Source of the DNA: Distichodus sexfasciatus
Lineage: Eukaryota > Chordata > Actinopteri > Characiformes > Distichodontidae
Direction of reading: 5' to 3'
Length of the DNA: 64,000 nt
Assembly: GCA_032718565.1 (NCBI GenBank)
Contig: JAVGVS010000001.1
Span: 6,050,495 to 6,114,494 of the forward strand
In this document: positions 1-11,400 of the stretch, one piece after another
Position numbering within the stretch: position 1 is the stretch's first letter
Layout of the letters: each line of letters begins with the position of its first letter
Translations under genes and position numbers: made by a program
The notes under the pieces: model-generated
Told to the model about the DNA's origin: nothing
What the model saw: the letters and a program-made list of their open reading frames with translations, nothing else
Databases searched by the model: none

Positions 1-826
1 AGGAAGAGCAAGGTGGATATCACATTCAGTTTATTCTGAAAATTGATTAATTGCCTTCATTCAGTTCCAATTTGTGCAAACTTGAAAAGAGAAATAAGAT
101 CATGACCATGCAGTATGCCACAAACAAAGGCCAAACTATCAGAGATCAACAGTTCGAGATATTGAGAGAACATATACTGTCTGTCCAGCTGGGTGTGGGG
201 TGATATGTGATGGATTTACTTGTCATAGGCTGATCATTATCCTGCTCTCACTCTGTTATATTACTGAACAGATGGGCTTTCACCTCTGTCTCAGTCACGA
301 GGGAGAAACGCTCTGCAGCAGAAATACGAACATTTGTGCATGGCTAAAAAGTGACCAAAAGGTGGCTTCTGCCAAATCTCTCCACTCAAAATGAGTAATT
401 TTCAGTATCCTGTGTAAGCCGTTATTGGTAATCAATACCCCCACAACAAAACAATGGGTCCCAACATCTCTCCAATAGCCAGTATCAAAGCACCTAATCA
501 GCTTCAGAGAGACAGCAAAAAGGAATGTAATAGACCTCTTTTTAGGATTACTATGAAGGTGCTGGGTTCCATGCTATGCTTCTGATGAGAGTGATTATGG
601 TCCATGATGTGAAATAAGAGGCGATGCTCTCAATTGATTGGCTAAATGACCCTTTGTGACATTCCTGTAGGAGAACTGGAGCTCAGTGATTACATTTTCT
701 TTGTCTTTTTGATTAGACTAATAAATCAATTCAAGATTCCCTATCCGATGGCCCAGGCTATTTTAGTAAAACAAGTTACACACCAACATCAAAATCTCTT
801 TCATCTGGGGCTGGACAGAGTATCAG
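1..826. other. Upstream intergenic DNA, no gene seen
   Basis: AT-rich non-coding DNA left of the hAT-type element. Only short ORFs without recognisable domains are present, and I see no repeat boundary or splice pattern here. It may belong to the intergenic space 5' of kcnj3. Confidence 0.5.
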
Positions 827-834
827 GTATAGAG

Positions 835-1917
835 TAAGGCTGGGCGATATGGACCAAAAATCATATCTCGATATTTTTTAGTAAATGGCGATATACGATA
901 TATATCTCGATATTATTTTGGGTGAAGTAATAACAAAAACCAATTCTGGGTCAAAGCCACGTGTACCAACTGTCACAGGGGCACTTTTATTAAAAACAAG
1001 CTAAAATATATATTGAATAAAAATGCTCTCTGATTAAAAAATAAAATGTAAATATAACAGATACAGAGCAAAAAGAAACAAAAAAGTGCTTCCTCTTTTA
1101 CAATCACCTGTACAAACAACAAAACCGAACAAAATTGTTCGACTCCTGGTCAGTGTATCCTGTGCAAATCTCAAATAACAAGTCAAATATTCAGAAAATA
1201 AATAACAACAAGCTGGGCCTCAGAAAAAAAAAGTTGGTTGTCAGTTGAGGTCATGGGACGGTAGGGATTTTTTTTCTACCCAGTGGCAGCAAGGGATGGG
1301 AAATTTATTTATTTTTTTATTTTCCTTTACAGCAGTGATGTTATTTTTTCATAACAGTGCCTACCTGTATGGCGTCACATCAACGCCAAAACTAGCGCGC
1401 AAAATGGCTTGCGCAAAAATTTCGCGGGCGTAAATTTCAAAGTCGCGAGCGCGAATGTGAAACTCGAGAGCACAAAGTTAAGAATCGAGTGCGCGCTTGT
1501 GATAATATTGCGCGCAAACTGTATTTTTCCTCTCGCGAATGACTTCAGTCCTCTCGATGTGTTGAATGTCCTCGCCCGCTTAGTAGATTACAGACGAGCG
1601 GCTTTTTTCTCTCGATGTGTTGAATGTCCTCGCCCGCTTAGTAGATTACCGACGAGCGGCTTTTTTCTCGAGTGAGATTGTTTCGCTCGCGGTTTGAAAG
1701 GGGCGAGTTTTGGCAGTTTGGGGACAGACAAGTGGCCAAGGGAAGCCATTAACTGAGTGCTTATTAAACGTGTAAGACCTAACTATTAAATTATTATTAT
1801 AAGGTCGATAAACTATAACTTGCGTTTAACCTACCTGTCGTCGACATTGTGTAATCCTATATCTCGTATGAAAATATATCGATATATTTTAAAAACTCGA
1901 TATATCGCCCAGCCCTA
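835..1917. mobile_element. Non-autonomous hAT-type DNA transposon with 8-bp TSD
   Basis: The left end reads TAAGGCTGGGCGATAT and the reverse complement of the right end reads TAGGGCTGGGCGATAT, a 15/16 terminal inverted repeat. The element is flanked on both sides by GTATAGAG (827-834 and 1918-1925), a perfect 8-bp target-site duplication, which is the hallmark of hAT-superfamily insertion. Subterminal regions on both sides are rich in ATATCGATA-like words. The 1,083-bp body has no transposase ORF, so it would depend on an enzyme supplied in trans. The interior (about 1390-1690) is unusually CpG-rich for this window and carries a 58-bp tandem duplication. The intact duplication and near-identical ends suggest a fairly recent insertion. 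The exact family name was not determined. Confidence 0.88.
1551..1666. repeat. 58-bp tandem duplication inside the hAT-type element
   Basis: Two adjacent copies of a 58-bp unit (1551-1608 and 1609-1666) begin CTCTCGATGTGTTGAATG and differ visibly at one base (CAGACG versus CCGACG). The unit is CpG-rich and lies in the middle of the transposon. Confidence 0.9.
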
Positions 1918-1925
1918 GTATAGAG

Positions 1926-3495
1926 CGTCACAGTTATTTGAGGTCATAGCTCTCACCAGATTTTTTCAGTGGAAAAGAATGGAATATGGAGTATGGCAAA
2001 AAGCATGGTGTATGAATTAAATAGAAAAGAAGAACATTAGCAGCTGTTTATCTGTCATTTCTTCTGCTCACAGCAGTCAATTTCCTGTAGTTAAATTCCT
2101 GCAGTGGTACACTATCTTTACCTACAGGCCCCTACAGGTTCTCAAAATGTATCATTTAGAATATTGATTTGCAAAGCACATTTGTTCCCAGCCTAAGTAA
2201 ATATCTTTATTTAAACCTCTAACCTTCCCGCAAGCACTTTGGCTAGGGAATGGCTGTTTTAATTCATTCACTGCCTTTGAGAGAGGGGGAGAATCTTCAC
2301 AATTAAAATGATCGTTCTGTTGGAGCTCTGGCGGAAGGGTCCCTTGTCATGGTTCTTGCCAGAGGCTGGCCATAAATAGCAAGGTGTTCTGCACCATATG
2401 CTACTGCTCACTGAGAGACTGACTCCCATTTCTGTCTCTCCTCATGTTCTGCCTATCAGTGAGGCTGTCGGGTAAAAGCACATTTCCCAGAGGTTAACAG
2501 AACATTCATAAAGGTCCAGATCATATTGGTTTAAAAATCCCCATAGAATAACCACATTAAGGAGCTACAATTATTTCTTTGTAGCTTCAAGTGACCAATG
2601 TGAAACCTGTACCACAAATCATCTTAGTTGTATTCAGTATCTGAAATGTGCCATATCCCTCTCACCTCTTCTTGCTATTTATGGCTGAGTTTTAAAGACA
2701 TTCTCATCACGTTCTTACTTTCTGTTCAACAATTATTTAAAATGACTTCATTTTGTGTCTGCATAAAACTGTAGAATATGTCAAGGCTTATTTCAGCATC
2801 TCAGACAATGGACTAACATTCATCTGAACCCATTCAGATGAGACTGCAGTGGGTGAGTGTGTTGTTTAGTGCTGACCATTAGCTGAGGCTCTGAAGCAAA
2901 CATTAGAGACTCTTTCCTTCACTAATGAGCGCAAGAGCACCAGTAAAAGTGACCCTGTCTCACCCTACACTCATTAGATAACTTCTGACTGGTCCCATTG
3001 CCCAAATGGCTGTTGTTCTTTATCTGGCAATGAGGGTTCCTCAAGACCTGGACAACTGTCTGGGAAAACTTTATAACTTCTAACAGGAATGACAAAGATG
3101 GTTGAATCTGAATGGTGCTTAATTGGATGCTCATGTAAACGGGCTCATTTACAACACAGTCCAGAATTGTATTGTTGGAGTGTGGAGACGTCACCATAAC
3201 TGGCTGTTGAATTGTGCATCACATATTAATTGCACAACTATGTAATGTGAATGTAATCACAAGAGGAATTGAATAAGATGGAATGCAATCATTGCCAAGA
3301 GCTTGCTTGTGACAGTAATTGGCAAATAGTTGCTGTACATAAATGAATGTAGTGGAAACTCTAGTAAAAATCTAATGCCTGCCTAAAAATTGATTTGACA
3401 GATTAGACATTATAACATAGTTCTTTTTTTGCCTTACTTTAAAACAATACTTTTTACCATTATTTCCATAGTTTATTTCAACAATTTCAACTTTT
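1926..3495. other. Intergenic DNA, no gene seen
   Basis: Non-coding AT-rich stretch between the hAT-type element and the SINE. The 91-codon minus-strand ORF at 2922-3197 shows no recognisable domain. No other structure was recognised. Confidence 0.5.
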
Positions 3496-3507
3496 GAGTT
3501 TTAAGTG

Positions 3508-3820
3508 AGGCAGCATAGTGGCGCAGTGGTTAGCACTGCCACCTCACAGCGAGAAGGTCCTGGGTTTGAACCCCAGGGACGGCCATAGGGTCTTTCTGTG
3601 TGGAGTTTACATGCTCTCCTTCTCCGGTTTCCTCCTGCAGTCCAAAGGTATGTAATGTAGGTTGATTGGTGAATGTAACTGTTGATTGTGTGAGTGTGTG
3701 TGCCCCACGGTGTGTTGGCGCCTGCCCAGGGCTGGTTCCCGCCTTGCGCCCATGGGTTCCTGGGATAGGCTCCGGGACCCCAGTTGGGATTAAGCGGTTC
3801 GGAAAATGGATGGATGGATG
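3508..3820 (+). mobile_element. tRNA-derived SINE, complete, with GATG-repeat tail
   Basis: The head contains an A-box-like sequence (TGGCGCAGTGGTTAG, about 3519-3533) and a B-box-like sequence (GGTTTGAACCCC, about 3562-3573), the internal RNA polymerase III promoter of a tRNA-derived SINE. The body ends with GGGATTAAGCGGTTC followed by a short (ATGG)n tail, typical of fish SINEs mobilised by a LINE of the RTE/Rex3 type; that partner is an inference. It is bounded by a target duplication, GAGTTTTAAGTG (3496-3507) and GAGTTTTCAGTG (3821-3832), matching at 11/12. It is not protein-coding despite a short ORF across it. A deleted relative of its 3' end lies at 47875-47940. Confidence 0.88.
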
Positions 3821-3832
3821 GAGTTTTCAGTG

Positions 3833-4787
3833 TTACAGCTTAGTCTGTACTGAAATGCCAGATTATTAATAAACTGTGAGTTGCAACTCTGGTCTATGTT
3901 TGAGTGTGAATATGTGAATAACACACACTGTAAAAATTATATCTGGTTCAGTTTTTTAAAAGCTTAAGTTCAATTGCTGTCAAATCAAATTGGATGTACT
4001 AATTATTACTCAGAAAAGAATGACTTGCCAAAAATGTAAATGTAAATATGCATGATGAGTTACAGTGTATATCAGAACTGCTTTCAAAAGTAGTTTTTCA
4101 GTTATGCACCTGCAGGACAAGATATCCATAATCATGCAATATAATATTAATTATTCACTAGTTAGAAATGCTACTAGTATTCCTATTTGGTACTTGTGAG
4201 CAAACCAGAACAGGTTGAGCGGATTGCACTACAATCACAGCACAGGACCTTCGACAGCACCATCTAAAACGGTGAGTGCTGTAAACCTGACTGCTGGAGT
4301 CATATCGATCTGCCCAAGGCCAGGCTGAGAAAATATTTGCCAAACAGGACATATTTTTAGCAAATGGTGATTTGTTTATGAGTTTGTGTGTCTAACATAC
4401 TCTGAAACAGGAGAGCTCTTTTGCAGGTTGCTGCCCACCAGTGTATACATGTACAAATGTGTATACATTAATAATTGATATACAGTTGTACATTTCTCTG
4501 AGAATCAATAAAATGTCACATTGTACATAATGATAATCTATTAATTATAACTTAGGCCATAATAATCAACATTATTTGCACCGTCACTGTCATTATAATT
4601 ATGTCTTTGAAATGTGGAACACACAAGTGAATGCTACCACAAATCAATAAAAATTATATGCAATGTACCAAGTCTTTGCCATAAAACTGTAAATAACACA
4701 AATCAGCACAGGGTTTATGAATTGCACTGTGTTTTCATGTTGATCTATAGGTGACGGTTTATAGGAGACTTCACAGAGGTATAGAAT
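3833..4787. other. Intergenic DNA, no gene seen
   Basis: AT-rich non-coding DNA with several ATAATTA-type words. No ORF with a recognisable domain and no clear repeat boundaries. Confidence 0.45.
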
Positions 4788-4879
4788 AATCTCTCTCTCT
4801 CTCCTCCCGCTCTCTCTCTCATACACTTTCTTACTCTCTCCCAGCCTCTCCCCAACTCTCTCTCTCCCTCCTTCCCTCG

Positions 4880-4916
<37 letters not shown>
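4788..4916. repeat. CT-rich microsatellite tract
   Basis: About 130 bases of interrupted (CT)n and pyrimidine-rich sequence, purest at about 4888-4914. The Arg/Glu-rich minus-strand ORF that crosses it is only a translation of the GA repeat and is not a gene. Confidence 0.95.
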
Positions 4917-4918
<2 letters not shown>

Positions 4919-5739
4919 CCTGCAGTGCAGTGTGGTATTTGCCTGTGTCATGCATGGTCAGTTCCCAGATCTATTGCATTTAATGGAAATAGAAAGAGCA
5001 GAAGGACAAAGTCGCTCTTTGTTTCACCTAATATTTGTACATAGGGCTTTTATGAGCTGTTAGAAAAGTGAAGATATCCTCTCTTGTCTGTTTGTTTCGT
5101 TCCATTTTAAAGCACACATTGCCTACATACACGATTATGATAAAAAGTTGTATGCTGAAATAAATATGATATTGCTTACAGACAAACGCAAATAATTCCT
5201 TTATTAAGTGTGTCAGTATTTTTTATTCCCTGTTTGGTCTAGAAGAGAACCAGAAGCTTTATCCGTTTACAGAAAGAATCAAGATTGTGCAAAGTGCATC
5301 TATCCTCTCAAGGCCTTGCTAAATCAGACTGTCAACACAAATCAGATTAGGCAGGTACAGCAATATAGCGAGCTGGCCATTCTTCTCCTTTGATGAGAAA
5401 ATTACATTTGACGTGCAGGCTATATATAGGCCATGTATAATGCAGCATCCTTAAAGCGTGTCGTGGAAGATAAGTGAGATAAGTGTGCCTATTACTTGAA
5501 TATAATGTTTTAATGGCTGATATGACTAAATTATAACATGTTTACGCATGTTTTGTTTCTTATGCACTAACTATTAAAACCGTCCAAAATACCAATGCAA
5601 ACGAATTATTAGTGCTAAAAACAAAAGGAATAATTCGCAATAAATATTTTCACGTTTAATTAAGCTTCTATGAGACTCCTACACATAAAAAGCACAATAA
5701 TGCAAACCATAAACCAGTCGGCACTATGACCACCGAACA
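4917..5739. other. Region upstream of the kcnj3 promoter
   Basis: Non-coding AT-rich DNA that grades into the CpG-rich promoter at about 5740. No repeat element or conserved gene was recognised. It may hold distal promoter elements, but nothing specific can be supported. Confidence 0.4.
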
Positions 5740-6289
5740 AAATCGTAGCTTCCAAAACTTAACGTTGAAACTATTGGAGGCGGGGTCGTTACCAGCGTCC
5801 TCTCACGTGCCGACCGTAAAAATGCACGAGCATACTGACAAAAACCGAGATTTTGCCCACTCCGTACAGATCCGCGTCCAACAGCGACGCACTAAATCTC
5901 GCGCATGCCCGCGCGCGTTTCGCCTTAAAAAGTACGCGCGCGCAGTTCTTCTAGCGCGTGCCTGGCAGAAAAAGCTCAGCGCGTGACGCGTACATTGTGA
6001 GGGAGCGCGAGGAACAGCTGCAACTTTCAGCTCGCGCGTGGATGCGGATAAGCTGCTGTATGAGAAAACGGTCGTTTCGCGCTGGAAACTGCGGGCTTTG
6101 GAAAGTCGGTCCTGCGTCTTTGGATCCAGAAAACTGCGTCTTTTTCAAGGAGCAAACATGCGCCCTATTTCGTTTTTCATCCACAATTTCGTATTTAATT
6201 CCCGGTTATCTATGATGTTTTTTTGTTAGTTTTTGAGATGCAATAGCGGCACGCCTGCGGAGGGAGAGGATCCGTATGGTTAAATCTAG
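5740..6289 (+). promoter_or_regulatory. kcnj3: CpG-rich promoter and 5' UTR region of kcnj3
   Basis: Base composition changes sharply here to CpG-dense sequence in an otherwise CpG-poor window, ending just before the kcnj3 start codon. Visible motifs are an E-box CACGTG (5804-5809), an NRF1-like GCGCATGCCCGCGC (5901-5914), and a weak TATA-like TTAAAAAG (5925-5932) that would place initiation near 5955-5965. The last is only a guess. The start site was not mapped. Upstream ATGs, for example at 5958 and 6038, would create short upstream ORFs in the leader, which could dampen translation. The short ORFs here on both strands are treated as leader or promoter sequence, not as genes. Confidence 0.7.
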
Positions 6290-6427
6290 GTAAGAACATC
6301 TCGCTTTCCGCTTTGCTCAAAGCATCCAAGCATCTCTTTAGTTACGCACTGAATCTCAAGCAGAAAAACATACATTAAACCTCCGCAAAGAAATCAGAGC
6401 TAAAATCACCACTTGTTATCTCCATAG
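6290..6427 (+). other. kcnj3: Candidate short 5' UTR intron of kcnj3
   Basis: A strong donor, TCTAG followed by GTAAGA, occurs at 6290, and an acceptor-like TATCTCCATAG ends at 6427, seven bases before the start codon. Splicing would remove 138 bases of leader and bring the CpG-rich 5' exon next to the coding start. The polypyrimidine tract is only moderate, so a continuous 5' UTR is also possible. Confidence 0.35.
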
Positions 6428-6433
6428 GCTAGT

Positions 6434-7111
6434 ATGTCTGCACTTAGGAAGAAATTTGGGGACGACTACCAGTTAGTGACAACCTCGTCCAGTGGCTCTG
6501 GATTCAGTCAGTCCGCTCCGGAGAAGAAGAGGAAACGGCAGCGGTTCGTGGACAAGAACGGCCGCTGCAATGTGCAGCACGGGAACCTGGGCGGAGAAAC
6601 TAGCAGATACCTCTCCGACTTGTTCACCACTTTAGTGGACCTGAAATGGCGCTGGAACCTGTTCATTTTCATCCTCACCTACACTGTAGCCTGGCTCTTC
6701 ATGGCCTCCATGTGGTGGCTCATCGCCTACATCCGAGGAGACCTGAACCGAGCCCACGCTGAGAAGTACACGCCGTGCGTGGCCAACGTCTACAACTTCC
6801 CCTCAGCCTTCCTCTTCTTCATAGAAACCGAGGCCACCATAGGTTATGGTTACAGATACATCACAGACAAGTGCCCCGAGGGGATCATCCTGTTTCTTTT
6901 CCAGTCCATCCTGGGATCCATCGTGGATGCTTTTTTGATAGGCTGCATGTTTATTAAGATGTCTCAGCCCAAGAAGAGAGCCGAGACCCTGATGTTCAGT
7001 GAACACGCCGCTATCTCTATGAGGGACGGCAAACTCACTCTGATGTTCAGGGTCGGCAACCTGCGCAACAGTCATATGGTCTCGGCACAGATCCGATGCA
7101 AATTGCTCAAA
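6434..7111 (+). CDS. kcnj3: kcnj3 exon 1: GIRK1 (Kir3.1) N-terminus, pore and M1-M2
   Basis: First coding exon (residues 1-226) of G-protein-activated inward rectifier K+ channel 1, a plasma-membrane subunit that normally co-assembles with another GIRK and opens on binding Gbeta-gamma and PIP2. The start is fixed by MSALRKKFGDDYQ, which matches the vertebrate GIRK1 N-terminus. Visible features are a basic stretch KKRKRQRF (31-38), M1 at about 79-102, a pore helix with FLFFIETEA (126-134), the selectivity filter TIGYG (135-139), M2 at about 150-175 and the PIP2-contact segment QPKKRAETL (178-186). Two GIRK1 signatures are present: Phe129 (Phe137 in mammals, which makes homomers poorly functional) and Asp165 in M2 (mammalian Asp173, needed for strong rectification and polyamine block). 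The exon ends after AAA with donor GTAAGT, phase 0. The N-terminus is about eight residues shorter than in mammals. Confidence 0.98.
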
Positions 7112-8182
7112 GTAAGTGTCTGTCCCCTGTTGCTGGAAAAAAAATCATACCACGTAAAAATATGAAAACACCCAGTTTAAGTCAGGACGTTCCAAGAGGT
7201 TAATTTTTTTACTCATGTTACCCTTTTTTACTGAAAAGGAGGGGTTTAACTGCAAAACAGAAAAGACAGGATAATCATGACCTTACAAGTTCTCATCTAA
7301 CTACTGTTGGTGGTCTAGTGGTAATTGGTTTAGGTCCAAGAAGTTGTAGGTTTGAGTCTTGACTCTATCTTTTCTCCAGCACTACCACCCCTGAGCCCAG
7401 ACAGTAGCTGCAGGGGAAATATTTTAAAGAACTAAAGAATAGTTTTGTAAAGAGCTATGTATTCTAAGAAGATTAGGTTGATTTTGCAGAGGAATGCCTC
7501 TACAGAAAATAATATTGTATTCCACCATTGTATTCCTGTAGTCGTGAGTCCAGGCTAAAGTGATTTATTGTCATATAAATTATTTATTGTCATATAAATT
7601 GTCATACTGGAATTGTAGTCATCTAAAATGGGAATAGGACACGTTTTCATTTTGTGCCAAGCAGCTGAAAAGTCGTTCCATGACATTATTTTTTTAATTG
7701 TTCTTACTTGACTTTTTGACTGTTGACTGTTGCAGTTATAACTATTGCACATGCACACATCACAATACCAAAGCTGAAACCAAATAACATACAGCCTTAT
7801 TCCTTTTCCATATTTTTTATTCTATATTGTAGGCATATGTTCATTACACAGTAATGATAACACAACATTTAAGTGGCTAAACATAAATGCCTTTGTGATT
7901 CAGTTTATTACTGTTTTGTATCATCACCAAATCAGATCTCTTCTAGCGTACAGTCTAATTGCCTTTTTGCCAGTCTCTGATGAGGCACATAAGCAGTAGT
8001 CATATATGCCTTTTTTGTGTTTTGAACTTTGACCTTTCAATTTGATTTGCACTTCCTGCCTCTTCTATGATGATTGATTGATGTGATTTCAGTGTAAATT
8101 GCTGTCAGTGCAACTCTGCCTGCTCCTTTGAGAAGAGTTTAAAGTAGCGTTTGGCCTGGTCTCTTTTTGCTCTCCTCCCCAG
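7112..8182 (+). other. kcnj3: kcnj3 intron 1
   Basis: A 1,071-bp phase-0 intron with donor GTAAGT and acceptor TTTTGCTCTCCTCCCCAG. It contains a tRNA-derived SINE relic near 7307-7435 and otherwise unremarkable AT-rich DNA. The minus-strand ORF at 7555-7758 has no recognisable domain. Confidence 0.95.
7307..7435 (+). mobile_element. tRNA-derived SINE relic in kcnj3 intron 1
   Basis: An A-box-like TGGTCTAGTGGTAATTGG (about 7311-7328) is followed by a B-box-like AGGTTTGAGTCTTG (about 7349-7362), with tRNA-like spacing. The downstream CACTACCACCCCTGAGC and CAGGGGA words resemble the bodies of fish tRNA SINEs. Ends are eroded and no target duplication is clear. Confidence 0.55.
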
Positions 8183-8399
8183 TCACGGCAGACGCCCGAG
8201 GGTGAGTTCCTTCCTCTGGATCAGTTGGAGTTGGATGTGGGCTTCAGCACCGGAGCGGATCAGCTTTTCCTTGTGTCTCCACTCACAATCTGTCATGTGA
8301 TTGACAGCAAAAGCCCCTTCTACGAGCTCTCACAACGGTCCATGCAGACAGAGCAATTTGAAATAGTTGTGATTCTGGAAGGAATCGTGGAAACAACAG
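8183..8399 (+). CDS. kcnj3: kcnj3 exon 2: start of GIRK1 cytoplasmic domain
   Basis: Second coding exon, encoding residues 227-298 plus the first base of Gly299. It begins SRQTPEGEFLPLDQLELDVG and ends ILEGIVETT, continuing the immunoglobulin-like beta-sheet of the Kir cytoplasmic domain where Gbeta-gamma, PIP2 and cytoplasmic-pore contacts lie. Boundaries are set by acceptor CTCCTCCCCAG at 8182 and donor GTAAGT at 8400. The 217-base length leaves phase 1, completed by the first two bases of exon 3. The sequence differs from mammalian GIRK1 only conservatively, for example Ser for Ala and Glu for Asp near IDSKSPFYEL. The exon preserves frame with its neighbours only as part of the full transcript; skipping it would shift the frame. 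Confidence 0.98.
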
Positions 8400-8401
8400 G
8401 T

Positions 8402-11400
8402 AAGTGATTTGCTCCCCTAGTATTGCCTTTTTGGTAACAAAGGTTGCATGCAGGCGAACGAAAATCAAGGCTGACAGGTGTTGGTGGGTGTAAACGTAAT
8501 GAACAGGACATATTTGAGCTAAAACTGGAGCTGATTGATTGCATGTTATTGATTGGTACTAGTGTAAACATGTTATTCAGGGTCACAGATAAACACTGGT
8601 GATTTAACAGTCTATTTAATTCAGTAAAAACATGAGAAATGTTAAACCTGGAAAATGTTTATTTAACCTGGAAAAATGCATTTGATACACATTATTAATA
8701 TTTTCAATTTGTCCTTATTAATTGGCACAATTTGTGTTAATTGGCTTCAGAGCTAGTGTGGGGGATCATGGGTTTGAAAATCACGTCTAGCTACATTTTT
8801 AGAGGGCAAATTGCTCCCTTTACAAAGACAATCAAACTTTAAATCATAATTTAACTAGAAGACTCTGTCTCTTCTTGTCAAGCACATTAAAGGAGAGGAA
8901 CATGGCTTTTGACATGCCAGTTAAATTTGCAATGTCAGCTCAATGCAGAGCTTTCTCTTTCCTCATATAATTACAGTGTGATTAGGCAGAAATGTGGCAA
9001 TTATTGACATATAGTAAGTGTGCTATGTGGATTGTGCAAGTTTATAATAAAGCTGGTAAAGGTGCATACAGATGGGAAGTTTGGTTTGCTTCTTCCAGAA
9101 TGGCACAAGCAGCTGGGCACGGAGGGGCATTAAGGCTTCTGCCTATGAACACATTCAAGACTGTTATAGCCTGCAGGGTTTAAATGGGCCACATGTTATT
9201 TTCCGTGAACTGTTTCTGCATTCTGCTGTTGTTATGGCTAATGAAAGCTTAAACTGTCAGCATGAATGTCTGGCACTGGAACAATGAATTGTTGCATCTT
9301 TAAATTCAGAGAAACATTTAGCTAATTGAGCTTTATTTTAACTGCCGATTGGAGATCTTATACAGATCAGTAAGTGAAATTCTAATTTAAAAAAAACTCA
9401 TAGCTGTGCATCCAATAAAGAAGTGACATGTACTGTCAGCATAAATGTTGAAATGGTTTTTAATAGAGCCAGAGGGGAATGTCTGTGCAGAGTGTTTGAC
9501 TTTGCTTTGAGGCTGCTTTAATGGCTTAAACTGCCTCTGAAGCTGCTGTCGTCTCTGGCTCGTGGATTTTGTAAATGTGAGACACGGCCAACAAAATCTT
9601 GAAGCACAGTTAAAACGTTTGGCACTGGGCAGCGTTTTCTCTGCTTTGTTTTGTGTTTTTTGCCTCATCATAAGTGTAGAGGTAAAATAAAGAGGCATGG
9701 AATGCCCTGGGCGTTCATTTGTGTCTACTTTCTTTTTTAAAATTTCCATGCTAATAATAATGATTATTGCTTGTCACTAAGGAGAGCTAAAACCTCTTTC
9801 ATAATTGGAAGCTGATTGGACGGTGCAAAGTGCTGGTTTCTAAATCTGTTGCAGAAGATGATGCTGAAATTCAACAATGCTCCCAAGCTCTCCTGGCAAG
9901 AGAGGGTCAGGAATGAAAAACTTGCATCTTAAAAACAATGCTCCATTAAAAATGAATGTACAGTGAAACTCCCGGATCCCAAGACACTCCGGTTTTCTGG
10001 TCACTGTAACTCTGTTTCCATGGAAACACCCCCCCCCCTCCCCCCGCAAGCTCTCAAGGTTTAGCACAGCCAATGAACTTCTGATTTTTTCCAAACCCTG
10101 AAAAGTGTGTATAAGGCACTTTGTCTTGCTGTGCCTTTGGATAGACAACATGGTGCAGAGAGAGAAACTGGGAGTGAGTGTGTTGTGGTATTAGGAATAA
10201 ACAGATGACAGACTGCTGACTCTAAAGAAAGCTCTTAAGTTCAGTATATGTTCAGTGGCAAAAGATAATAGGCAAACCAGGGTTTTGTGTCACCTCTGTA
10301 TTCATTTGATCAACAAGAAGACAAACCACTAGTCTGCCACTAACTACTGTTTTTGTGCCATTTAATCTGTTGACTACTTTAATTGATTAGTTGACTAATC
10401 TAAATGATTCGCTCCTCCAGTAATCAACATTCATATTTTCAACAACAATTCTTTAACATGTAATTAAGATAATAATGTTGCTTTTCCCTATGTTGCTTTA
10501 CCTTACACCCGCCACTATGTTCCTTTTTCCGACTGCAGTTATTCATTAAAATGTTTATTATATTTTGGCACTCCTTGCATAAAGACATGTGCTTAAATAA
10601 TGGGAGAAAGTAAATAGTTAGACAGGATTCATGTCTTAACATTCACACTGTGACGAGTCACTCACGATCAAGCTCTGATTTCAGGTGAAACATATTCTTT
10701 AATGGACATTTAAGCCATCAGCTTTAATAATGAGAGTATTTAGCACCTACCAGGACAAACAGTTTTAACATTTTCTCCCACTGATGGTAATTTGAATTGG
10801 GTTGTCTTGCTAGCCCCTCCTCCAGCACGGTGAATGTGGTTTCTCTACAGGAGCTTGTGTATCGTGATGTTGCTGTGATGCACAGTGAAAAAAAATGTTT
10901 TCTAATCATTTTAAGTTCTTCCGTACTTTCCAAATCTTGAACCTTCTTAAACATTTTACACTGATCCCCTTTAGCCCCATGATGTTTATAATAAAAACAT
11001 GTAATTCATGTAGCACTTGCCTAGATTTTGATTGAATTGATAATTTTTTACAGTTATTTGAAGCATTTGAGAAATTAAAATGTTAAATTTATTATAATTA
11101 ATTATAAGTTCAATCAACTACTCACAACAGACATAAATAATTACTCCATCTTTCTTAAATGTATTTTAGCCTGGACAATATGGCAAGAAAACCAATTTTT
11201 CAATCAGCCTTCTTTATATTTTGACTCCATTTCTGAGCTCCATGTATGATAAATGTTTTATCAGCTCATTCTTTTCAGGACAGGACACCCCAGATCGGTT
11301 CATGTGGAGCCGTGTGTATTTTGGTGCCTCAAAGGCAGTAATTGACAGGCTCCTTTGCCGCATGTGGTTTTGAGGCTTGAAGCCTGCAGACCTCAGGGTC

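Noticed and set aside
5726..6229. Several overlapping ORFs upstream of kcnj3
   Set aside because: They lie in the CpG-rich promoter and leader, where stop codons are rare by composition. At most they are upstream ORFs.
6803..7075. Minus-strand ORF inside kcnj3 exon 1
   Set aside because: It is a shadow of the coding exon on the opposite strand.
8241..8262. REST/NRSF-like half-site TTCAGCACC in exon 2
   Set aside because: Only the left half matches the consensus; the right half is absent and the sequence is explained by the coding requirement GFSTGAD.
8735..8850. Possible tRNA-like SINE relic (GGGTTTGAAAATC)
   Set aside because: A B-box-like word alone, without an A box, body or target duplication, is too weak.
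9387..9749. 120-codon minus-strand ORF in intron 2
   Set aside because: No domain or repeat-derived protein similarity that I can recognise; length is compatible with chance in this much sequence.
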